64,000 nt of DNA. Origin: Prinsepia uniflora (Eukaryota; Streptophyta; Magnoliopsida; Rosales; Rosaceae). A program made the translations under genes and the position numbers. The stretch covers positions 65,683,583-65,747,582 of the forward strand of contig CM064863.1 in the NCBI GenBank assembly GCA_032719365.1. The letters are read 5' to 3'. The notes beneath the pieces are model-generated. The model saw nothing but the letters and a program-made list of their open reading frames with translations. It made no database searches and was not told the origin of the DNA. This document shows, one piece after another, positions 35,050-44,051 of this stretch (within the stretch, counting starts at the first letter, position 1; every line of letters starts with the position of its first letter).

Positions 35050-36176
35050 TCAAGGGCAAAAAGTAATGACATAGTTAGGTGCCCCACTACATGTAAAAGT
35101 GCTAGTTTTATCATCATAAGCATAGCTATAAGCTTGGGGGCATTGGCTTTTGAAGATCTTTGAATACTCAGTTGGAGGGCATGTGTCAGGGTTCCCAAAT
35201 GCACCGGTGCAACAATACTCCGGCTGGTTGAAAGCCAAACATGCACTTTTGCACGCAATAACGCCGTCGTCTGACCCTTTCACCGCCATCTCTGCTGGAC
35301 AAACAACATTGATGTTACCGGGGCAGTCAGTGGCATTGCATCCACCGGAACCACCTTGTGGGGCCAAAGAGAGAGGCAAGTTGAAGCCGTCAACAAGGCT
35401 AACGTCGTAGAAATCTAGCCCCCCACCCGAGGCCAAAGTCAACTCTATCAAGGATGCTGGTGGGATTGCACCAGCACCATTGCAAGTGACTTGGCCAGAG
35501 ACACAGTCGGCAGTGCCGCAGACGAACTTTCCCGACGCATCTGTGGAGCACTGGGTCCGACCCCAGAAGCGGCCAGACCATGGAGAAGGTACATCTAAAG
35601 TGGAGGAGGCACGGGATGACAACTCAAATCCGGTTGAAGATAATTGTGGGCCACTCCCGGTCAGGGTACCTGGCCAAACTGTGTAGGGGCAATTGTTTTT
35701 GAATGTGAATGTGGCCGAATCAGCAGCTGCACGTAAAGAAAACATGAATAAGTTCTATGCTTTTATAATTTTTGCACTGATATTGGGCTCAATTCTTATC
35801 AAAATTGTTTTATTTTATGCCTAAATTTCATTTATCTTAACACAGTCTCACAAATAAAAAAACACTAATCGTAAAAAATGATTAGAAATAGGATAATTTC
35901 ACAAATAAAATCCATGGTCAAAATACCATCATCTCTCTATCTAATTTCGACGCTTAATTTGAAGATTGGTTTGTGATTATGGGAGAATGAGGTGTTCTAT
36001 GGAGCTTGATTTCTCTCTAATTAATCACTCAATAGCAAAGTTCATTATGATTTTTTCTGTTATGTATCATTAGAGAACAATCCTTTAAAAATGAAGGTGC
36101 ACAAAAGTTGAGATAGATTCTTACCCGAAAGGAAGGCAGACACCAAAAGAAGAGAGAAGAAAGCTTGAGAACTCAT
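35050..36176 (-). CDS. Thaumatin-like protein (PR-5 family)
   Basis: Complete two-exon gene: exon 1 36176-36125, GT-AG intron of 398 bp, exon 2 35726-35050; 242 aa, the usual family size. Residues 1-17 (MSSQAFFSLLLVSAFLS) form a secretion signal. The mature part has all 16 Cys expected for eight disulfides and the family signature around GKFVCGTADCVSGQVTC. Residues of the acidic cleft are present (R in FWGRTQC, E in LIELTLA, D in DFYDVSLVDG). These proteins are secreted or vacuolar; many are induced by pathogens or stress, and some bind or cleave beta-glucans. Which role applies cannot be told from sequence. No frame damage is seen. It lies between a CACTA remnant and a Gypsy element with no partner genes. 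Confidence 0.95.
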
Positions 36177-36260
36177 ATTGTTGATCAATCCTCTGAGATT
36201 GCTGCTTAATTTGGGTCTAATTTTCTGATGAACTATGGTTAAGAACCCAAGAGGTGTGAG

Positions 36261-36268
36261 ATATATAC
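36261..36268 (-). promoter_or_regulatory. Probable TATA box of the thaumatin-like gene
   Basis: The minus strand reads TATATAT about 90 bp upstream of the ATG, in a GC-poor but otherwise non-repetitive stretch. Distance and composition fit a TATA box with a 5' leader of roughly 55-65 nt. Confidence 0.55.
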
Positions 36269-36781
36269 AAGGCTGAAAGCTTATGCATAAATATAAGGTA
36301 AATTTGGGTTTAATTTAATTACAATGAGGGTAAAAGAAAATGAGGTAATAAAAAGAGAGAGAAAAGTTATTAAATGGAAATTATTGCACAATCAGCAAGC
36401 CATATAAACTGATTCATGGAATGATGCTCGTTATAAATTTCATGTGCAAATTAGGCATTGAATTTTTAGGTGGATTCGTGAACACACAAAGATTTACTCT
36501 TTATATGTTAAGAAAAAAAAATACTGTTTACATATTGCCAAATACAATGCTTGCTTGCCTGGATTTCTAATTATATCTCTGAATTACTGCTAATTATTGC
36601 GAAACCATCAATTCATTCCAAAATATTCTCATCCCGATTTTCTCTAAACCGAAAAAAATATGAAGGAAAAAAAAAGAACCATCAAAACATTGTGAATCAC
36701 GCAACTATAATATGATCAAAGTATGAGAGCAAATATGTGACACCATAATTTTGACACGATTTTGTTATGATTTTAAGTTGT
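36269..36781. other. Upstream region of the thaumatin-like gene
   Basis: AT-rich sequence up to the target duplication of the next retrotransposon. It presumably holds further promoter elements, but none could be assigned with confidence. Confidence 0.35.
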
Positions 36782-37284
36782 TGTTGATGCAGAAATCATC
36801 CGGTCTCGTAAAATTCCTTCTCGATCTTTACACACAAGAACGAAAATCAAATGGGGTTAAGGTTGAATCCCGGGGGGTGGTTCAACCGTAAACACTCTGA
36901 TGCTTAAGTCAGTTTTCTGAGAGAAAATAATCTGACAGAGTGTTTGCATAAATTTTTTATTACCCTTAGAAGTGAGATGAGGTCTTCTATTTATAGTGAT
37001 TCCTTGAGAGTCACCAGAGCGTCTGATTGGTTGAAGAAGAAAGTATCAAATAAGTGATTGTATCAAGTGTAATCACTTATTTATTATTAAATAAATAATT
37101 CGCTGTGAAGTTATTTATTACCGACATTGATCTGATTAATTAATATATTTAGCTGGTAAGTATATTGAATTAATGCGGAGATCGTAACATGTCGATGTCA
37201 ATTTTACCAAGGGTAATATTGGCATTATGGGAATTGTTGGTCACGTGGCAACTCCAAAGTGTCTCGGTAATTTATGGTCCCACA
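36782..37284 (-). mobile_element. 3' LTR of the gag-only Gypsy element
   Basis: 503 bp. On the minus strand it starts TGTGGGACCATAAATTACC and ends CTGCATCAACA. It is clearly similar to 47255-47751 throughout. A 30-nt segment near 37137-37165 is absent from the other copy, and the poly-G run of the other copy is only 6 G here. Confidence 0.9.
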
Positions 37285-38429
37285 AATGCCCCCACATCGC
37301 TTAGGAATTCGAGGAATTCTAAGAGATGTAAATTCCTTATGGTTCCAGTAAACTACATTTTAATATTGTAGGAATAGGACTCCGTTTTCCTGGATACAAT
37401 TGAAATTTTGATTGACCTTGAGTTGACTTTGTGAGCCCGTTCGTTGTCCTGCTTTGAGTTGATTTTGCGAGCCCATTTAACCACTAGGGTTTGCTTAATT
37501 TTCTTTATTTAAACGAGAGTACGTGGCTCCTATTTTCATAAAGAAAATCAAACCCTAATAGTGGTTTAGGGTTGAAGGAGTTCGTCTGACATCTCCAATC
37601 TGCTTTGGTGATTGGATTCTGCGCTACCATATGTTGAGGTAGTGATCTCCTTTTACTCCTTTATTATTTTGTCTCTGTTTCTTCTGATTTTTGTAGATTA
37701 AAGATCCGTGTAGGAGAGGGAATGAGATGACCGACGACTTTGACATCGACGGGGAGAGGAGGAAAATATGAAACTAGCGGCAAAGAGGCAAGAAACGAAG
37801 GTCCCACACGGCAGTGAATGTCGGCAAGCAACATGATTTTTCAGCATGTGCAGGAGGCAGTGCAAATCACGACATATTTTTTTTGGCTGTCCTTGGCACG
37901 CTATTCCCTGGTGGCGTTTGCTAATTGTCGTTGAACCCTTTTTTTTCGCTGTTGCTTTCCACCGCAAAGCAAACTTTTGTTTTTTTTTCTTTTCGTTGTC
38001 GCTGATATCAACTATGTATAAAGTATATATATATATATATATTATTTTAATATATATTATATATATTTTTTTTGTTCAATTTCAATCTTTTGTAGATTCT
38101 TAGAGCTGTGGATGTCCAATTACAACGATTCAAGTGGTGATGCGCTCTACTCTCCGAGACGATCATTTCAAGATGCATGAAGACATACTTCTGGTGTAGT
38201 CTTGAAGAACTCACTTTGTGGAGTAACATGTCGTAAGACCATCTGGTGGCGTGTCCCAAACTTGTTAAAGCTTCTGATTTCAAGAGATGACGGACTTGAC
38301 ATTAAGACGATTTTCCAGTTGACATACTTGTGGTACTTTGTGAATAAAAGAGCTTGACGTATTGATAGACACATCATCTCCAAGTGCAGGTGGAGCCAAC
38401 GTCAAGGCCTTCAACGGGGGAGGCGCATC

Positions 38430-38780
38430 AGAATGCAATGCGAGATGCAACAGAGTGCAAGGTGAGGTGCAGTAGAGTGCAAGGTGAGGTGGAGTGCGAG
38501 GTGAGGTTGCAGCTGAGTGCAGCACGAGGTGCAGTAGAGTGTGAGGCGCAAGGTGCAGTAGAGTGCGAGGCGCAAGGTACAGTAGAGTGCGAGACGCGAG
38601 GTGTAGCAGAGTGCAAGGTGCGAGGTGCAGCAGAGTGCGGTGTAAGGTGCAGCAGAGTGCAAGCCACAAGGTACAGCAGAGTACGGTGTAAGGTGCAGCA
38701 GAGTGCAAGGTGCGAGGTGCAGCAGAGTGCAAGGCGCGAGGTGCAGCAGAGTGCACGGTGAGGCATGGTGCAACTACAAG
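38430..38780. repeat. 24-bp minisatellite in the retroelement 3' region
   Basis: About 14 variants of gtgcagcagagtgcaaggtg + cgag in tandem. Units touch each other with no unique spacers. All the long overlapping frames on both strands here are products of the repeat. Confidence 0.9.
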
Positions 38781-40214
38781 GCGAGGCATAATGCAAGTGT
38801 GAGGCGATGAGTCTCATCACTTGGAGTGTGATGTGTCACAACTCAGCATGAGACTTGTTCCAGCTGCAAGGCAATGTGTGTTGCAGCTACAAGGCAAGAT
38901 GTGCTTCATCTTCAAAGAAAGGCTTCCTATGATGTGAGGCGAAGTGCATGTGGTGCCATGAAGTAACAGAAGTTTTCCAAGGAGTTGCTTTGGATGACGG
39001 ATGACCTTCCAGAGACTTGATCTTCAAGGCCTTGTTGAGCTCAAAATGAGGTGTAGCAAGGCGGAACATAGAATGGAGGATCGATCATGCCCCCATGCAA
39101 AGCTTTAGACGTCGTACATCATCGCTTAATAGAAGGAAGAGAGCTTGGAGATGCCATCATCTAGACGCTAAAACCAAGTGGCGTGAAGACACATGACACC
39201 AAACCATTGTTTCGACTTGGAGTTGAAATTCAAGCTGTTTTGTAGCCGTCGCCGAGTCAAGCAGTGGTGAAGTTGTTTTTGTGAAGTCAACTATGCCAAG
39301 TAGGCGATGTTGAGGAGGTTGCCCCCATTATTTGAAGAAGGTCATGAACGATGTGTCACTGGAAGTCCACGATGGGATGATCGAAGGCCTTCAAGGCTTG
39401 CTCATAGCTTAATGGAGAGACTCTAAGGTCGTACCGCTCCTGATGATGAGTTTTATGATTCTTCTTGGCTCGTAGCTTGATCTTAGCATTGAATACATGT
39501 TTAAGCATTCAACTTGTGAATTGCCAACTTCTTTAATTTTCATTAATATAAGCCTTCCATTCTTTTTTGAATGTTTTGTGATTTTCGGTAGATTTGACAT
39601 TTGTGTAGTAAATTTGGTCTTCTGACTTCGTTTTAGTTCTGAGTTGAATGTCGTTGGTGGCGTTGGAAAGCTAACTTTCGTACTTTTAAGCCGCCATCAA
39701 GCTCTCTTCAAGGAAGTAAAATTTGAGCTTGGTATGTTCGAATCAATCTCAAAGTTGTGTGCTGGAATTTGTAGTTGCACGCACTAAGACATTTGCCCCA
39801 GATTTGTCATGACATGACCTGGCTGTTACTCCCCTTGGTGGGATTAGGAAGCGATATTTAGTAGTTTTTCTAATTGCAGCAAGTTCGTTTGTTGGGTATG
39901 AGTGACAGATCCTTAGGAATGTGCCTGAGTAGTATGCACCTCATTGTTGGTTAATCGCATTGAACTTAATCGTCAAGTTGCTTGAGGTGGTGACTTAGCT
40001 CTTTGAGGTGAAAGCTGTACTTTTCCCTTTGGAGAGGAGCTTCGAGTCCTTCAGAGGTTAAGTCTTTGAGTGTTCCGCCAGTGGACGTCTTTGGTGCTTC
40101 ACAAGGTGCAAGTGTTGATAAGTTGCGAGTTGAAGGCATTATGTCTTTGACGAACAAGGATGTTAATGCATCACATAGCGATTGCCTTGATGTGTCACAG
40201 GGCAATTTCCTTAA

Positions 40215-40880
40215 TGCGTCGCGGGGCGAAGACATGGTGTATTCTGCATGGCAAAGACTTGGTGTACTTTGCGTGGCTAAGGCCCGGGTGTTTTGTGTGG
40301 CAAAGACTTTGGTAAGCTTTGTGTGGCAAAGGCTTAGTATGCTTCACATGACGAAGTCTTGGAGTGCTTCACGTGGCGAAGGCTTGGAGTGCTTCGTGTG
40401 GTGAAGACTCGGGTGCTTTGCATAGCGAAGGCTTGGAGTGACGAAGGCTTGGAGTGCTTCGCATGACGAAGGCTTGGAGTGCTTCGTGGGGCGAAGGCTT
40501 GGAGTGCTTCGTGGGGCGAAGGATCAGAGTGCTTCGCATAGCGAAGGCTTAGAGTGCTTCGCGAGACGAAGGCTTAGAAAGCTTTGCACGGCGAAGGTTT
40601 GGAGTGCTTCACGGGGCGAAAGCTTGAAGTGCTTCGCGGGGCGAATGCTTGGAGTGCTTCACGTGGTGAAGACTCAGGTGCTTTGAGTGACAAAGGCTTA
40701 GAGTGCTTCACATGGCAAAGACTTAGAGTGCTTCGCGTGATGGAGACTTTGAAGTGCTTCGCGTGACGGAGACTTTGAAGTGTTTCGCGTGGCGAAGGCT
40801 TAGAGAGTTTCGTATGGCGAAGACTCGAGTGCTTTGCATAACAAAGGCTTATTATGCTTCACATGACGAAGAATTAGTGC
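40215..40880. repeat. 25-bp minisatellite in the retroelement 3' region
   Basis: About 26 variants of gaaggcttggagtgcttcgc + (a/g)(t/g)(g)(a/g)c in tandem, alternating between 'gcgaaggcttggagtgc' and 'acgaaggcttagagtgc' types. Because 25 is not a multiple of 3 the frame shifts with each unit, so it is not coding. Confidence 0.9.
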
Positions 40881-42796
40881 TTTCTAAATGAAAGCATAGG
40901 CGATAAGACAATTTCATTAGACATTGAAACGAAATATCTTGAATCTTATTGAAAGATGCTATGTGAGCAAAGTAGGCACTGAGTCGAATTTTAATCATAA
41001 AATTTGTGCCTTTGATGATGACTTGGTCACTAATTCAGTTTCCTGGTTGTTCCCTGCAACTCGGACTCGGCAATGATTGTGTCCACGCGGATCATCTTTT
41101 GGGCGGGTTCCTGGGGGCCTTTGTCTCTAAGACGTTCCGTTGCCTTTTTTCTGACATACTCGGTGTAGTGTCCTTCTTTCAAGAGGTGTCGGAGGTATCT
41201 TTCGAAGGTCTGGTAGGAGTTTATGTCGTGCCCATAGCAAGTGTGATAGGCACACCATTTTGTCTTGTCAGCCCTCTCCTGGTCGCCTTTGACTGGAGGT
41301 GGTCTTTCGAACCACGGATTTTCCTTTATCTGATTGTTTATTTGGAGGATGGGTACCAAAAATTGTGTGTTTGGCTTTGCACCAGCAAACGTATTGGATG
41401 ACAGATTCCCTTTGTGCTTGTTGGCTTTCTCGACTGAGTTCCCATGGTGGGCGCCATCCTTTGGCTATGCAAACACCTTTGTGGGATGTCCATCTTGCTC
41501 AATGTGGTTGGCGGCATGTGTGGTGTTTTTCTCGTCCTCCCAGCATGCATGTCGTTCTGCTAGGGATAACATCTTGGTGAGACTTCGAGCATTGCTCATG
41601 ACGATGTCTCCGTAGAGCTGGCTCTCCCGCGGTAGGCCCTACTTGAATGCCATGGCCACGACGAGATCGCTGCATCCTACGATGCGGGACTTTTCTTCGC
41701 AACACCTCTGGATTTATTGTCGCAAGGTTTCCTTAGACTTCTTTCGGATGGTAAAGAGGTGGTCATCCCTGACTTCGACGGTGCGAAGCTGCGAGTACTC
41801 TTTCACGAAGACTAGGGCTAACTTTTCGAAGGAAGCGATTGACCTCCGGGGGAGATGGTTGAACCATGTCGTCGCTTGACCTTGCAGCGAGGCTTGGAAA
41901 ACTTTGCACATTAGTGCGTCGTTGTGCCTGTGAGGTACCATGACCCCCCGATAGTAGTTGATATGCTTTACTGGGTTGAAGGTTTCCTTGTACTGATTGA
42001 AGTTGGGAGTTGAAAACCGCTGTAGGAACGACTCCTCCTCAATGTCCCTCACGAATGGTGAAGATGATGATGTCTGAATCTGGCGCCAAAGGTCATCTTC
42101 CAAGTCTCTGTCGCGTTGAACTCCCTGGAGGCGTCGATCTAGCATCCTTCGGACATCTTCAGCGTGCAAAGGTCCTTCGTGACGGGGGTTTTCGCTCCGG
42201 GTCAAATGGCGTCGACTCCCTCGAGTTGCTGCGGGCCTGGCTCTCGAGCGTGCTGGCGAGTAAGTATCGTCTTCCTTGCTGTGATCATCCGTGTATTTAG
42301 AGTCACAACGGATTTGTCCATCCGAGTGGGTGCGTGACGCATAGGAGACTGCTTGCTACCGTCATCTATCACATAGGTACTCAATGCGTGAAAATGCCCC
42401 GGGGCGTCCTCCGAGTCGTTCTCGGGCTAAAGGTCTCGGTCGATCTTGGCCTCTTGCTTTGAGGGTGCAGTTTTCTTCCCCTGAGTCATTCAGCGACGTG
42501 TCTCGAGACATTGTCTGGCAACAGACATGCTCTTTTCCGGCGCGTCTCGGGACATCCCCTGATGCCTTGCGAGGTTCATTGCATTTTTCGGAGATTCTGG
42601 ATGTCCCGATATCCCCCAATAGCTGTTGCAGGAGCTCCGATTGGGCCCGAACTTGGTTGCTCAGCTGGTCGACCTGCTGTGTCAGCCCAAGTCGCAGAGA
42701 TGACCTTCTAGGTGCTTGCTTGTGATGAGTAGTAAGTCGAGGTGCACGTCGCGCGCCTTCAGACAGATGTGACGAACCATGTCTCCTTGGTTCCTA

Positions 42797-43118
42797 TGTA
42801 AGACCCGTTGTCTTAAAGGGAACGGTGAACAATCCACATTCTTGCAAGGGGGAATGGTCTGGGAGAGGATGGTGGTGTGCCTTAAAGGTGTAGGCACACA
42901 CCTATCTAGCACTAGGCCTTTTGGGAGCTCAAGTGGCTTTGGGGGGGATTGGAACCCCAAATTTAAGCGAGTTGAGGTTGGTGAAATTCCATGATGGGTG
43001 ACCCCCTGGGAAGTTGCACCATGAGCTCCCGAAAACAAAACCGTGAGGGCAAGGTCCAAAGCGGACAATATGGTGCTAGATGAGTCGGGTCCTGACCGAG
43101 GAGGGTTGGGTCTTGACA
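42797..43118 (+). mobile_element. Cassandra-type TRIM LTR
   Basis: 322 bp from TGTAAGACCCG to gggtcttgaca, followed after two bases by an initiator-Met primer site. The LTR contains a 5S rRNA-like segment, the defining trait of Cassandra TRIM elements (LTRs a few hundred bp, no coding capacity, Met primer site). Only one LTR is present. Confidence 0.8.
42950..43028 (+). promoter_or_regulatory. 5S rRNA-like internal promoter region in the Cassandra LTR
   Basis: 'aatttaagcga' matches the box A region of plant 5S rRNA. 'gatgggtgaccccctgggaa' (from 42993) matches box C with one change (T to C). Spacing between the two is close to that in 5S RNA. In Cassandra elements this segment recruits RNA polymerase III factors (known for the family). 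The 5' half of 5S rRNA is not recognisable, so this is not a 5S gene. Confidence 0.8.
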
Positions 43119-43121
43119 ATT

Positions 43122-43149
43122 TGGTATCAGAGCCAGGTTTCGATCCTGG
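43122..43149 (+). other. Extended primer site: 28 nt complementary to initiator tRNA-Met
   Basis: From TGGTATCAGAGC onward, 28 consecutive bases match the complement of the 3' end of plant initiator tRNA-Met, covering CCA, acceptor strand and the whole T arm. A normal primer site is 12-18 nt. Beyond 43149 the match stops. On the minus strand it reads as tRNA sense sequence fused to the end of the Gypsy gag fragment. Confidence 0.8.
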
Positions 43150-43953
43150 TTACTCTGAATCCCGTGGAAGCAACTGAGGTCGCACTCGTTTGCGGAGTCG
43201 ACTGTTCTCTGGGTACTCTGAATCCGGGACTCTGAAAATTACCAGGCCTACCAAAACGATCATTGCCTGCGGACGAAGCTCCACCGTAACGTCCCTTTTT
43301 CGGGGCTCTCTGACCCAATGATCTACGAAATGAACGCTCTCGACGTTGTCCACCACCTGAGAACTGTGGACGTGTCGGTAGACTAGCCTCAACCCGCACT
43401 GCGGCATCAGACAACTCCCTGAGAGTAGTAAAAGTTCCGGCCGTCACAATGTCCCGTATCTCACCTCGCAGGCCAAGTTTAAACCTACGACATTTCTCAG
43501 CTTCAGTAGACACAAAAGTAGGAGCAAAACGGGCTAGCATCTGAAATGTCTGCTCATACTCTGCTACGGACATGCTCCCCTTTCGAAGCTGCAGAAACTC
43601 TGTCTCCCTAGCATCCCGGAAAGAACGGGGATAGTACTGATCTAGGAACCGCTCTCGAAAGGTTTCCCAGGTCATTGTATGGGCATCCCAACCCGACAAC
43701 TCCAGAGTATACCACCACTCATAAGCAGATCCATCTAGCAAAAAGGTGGCCAACACCACTCGCTTCTCAGGAGGACATCGTATCATAACAAAAATCCGCT
43801 TAAACCGAGAAATCCAACGGCGGGCTTCCTCGGGATCTGCCCCACCACTAAATACTGTAACCCCAAGACGCTGGGCTCACTCGATCGTAGCACTCTCGAC
43901 ATCACTAACGATGCCTCTGCAGGTCGTGGAGGGGGTTCACGCCGTGGAGGCAT
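43127..43953 (-). pseudogene. Partial Gypsy gag in the chimera
   Basis: gag starts at 43953 with MPPRREPPPRPAEAS, changes frame near 43790-43870, and continues through the gag core (RWISRFKRIF, PPEKRVVLATFLLDGSAYEWW, FLDQYYPRSFRDARE) to an Arg/Gly-rich tail. It ends where it meets the tRNA-like sequence at about 43150, before any zinc knuckle; the last few codons to the TGA at 43127 are read from the tRNA-like sequence. It is related to, but distinct from, the gag at 5034-5969. Confidence 0.85.
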
Positions 43954-44037
43954 GGTCGATCGTCCTTTCTGAAAGAGGCATAAGTTAGTACAATAACCTA
44001 GGCACATCCAAGTGGCAGACATAAACCGTAAACCTAT

Positions 44038-44050
44038 GCTCTGATACCAA
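44038..44050 (-). other. Gypsy primer binding site (initiator-Met tRNA)
   Basis: The minus strand reads TTGGTATCAGAGC one base inside the LTR end (…GGGTCCTGTCA). Confidence 0.9.
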
Positions 44051-44051
44051 T

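Noticed and set aside
38280..38820. Several overlapping frames of 113-169 codons on both strands with 'LHSAAPRTLHSAAP'-type sequence
   Set aside because: All are translations of the 24-bp minisatellite, which is divisible by three and free of stops in several frames. No gene signals.
40215..40880. Possible CRISPR-like array of short repeats
   Set aside because: The 25-bp units abut with no unique spacers, and the DNA is plant nuclear. It is a minisatellite.
37285..41029. Hidden pol domain in the gag-only element
   Set aside because: I looked for RT, integrase and protease motifs in both orientations and saw none; the region is non-coding with repeats.
41006..41615. Plus-strand frames of 93-131 codons
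   Set aside because: They are antisense to the gag C-terminal region, whose minus-strand reading has recognisable motifs.
42993..43014. 5S rRNA gene
   Set aside because: Only box A- and box C-like parts are present; the 5' half and 3' end are missing. It is part of a Cassandra LTR.
43122..43149. tRNA gene on the minus strand
   Set aside because: Only the 3' 28 nt of initiator tRNA are present. There is no anticodon or D arm.
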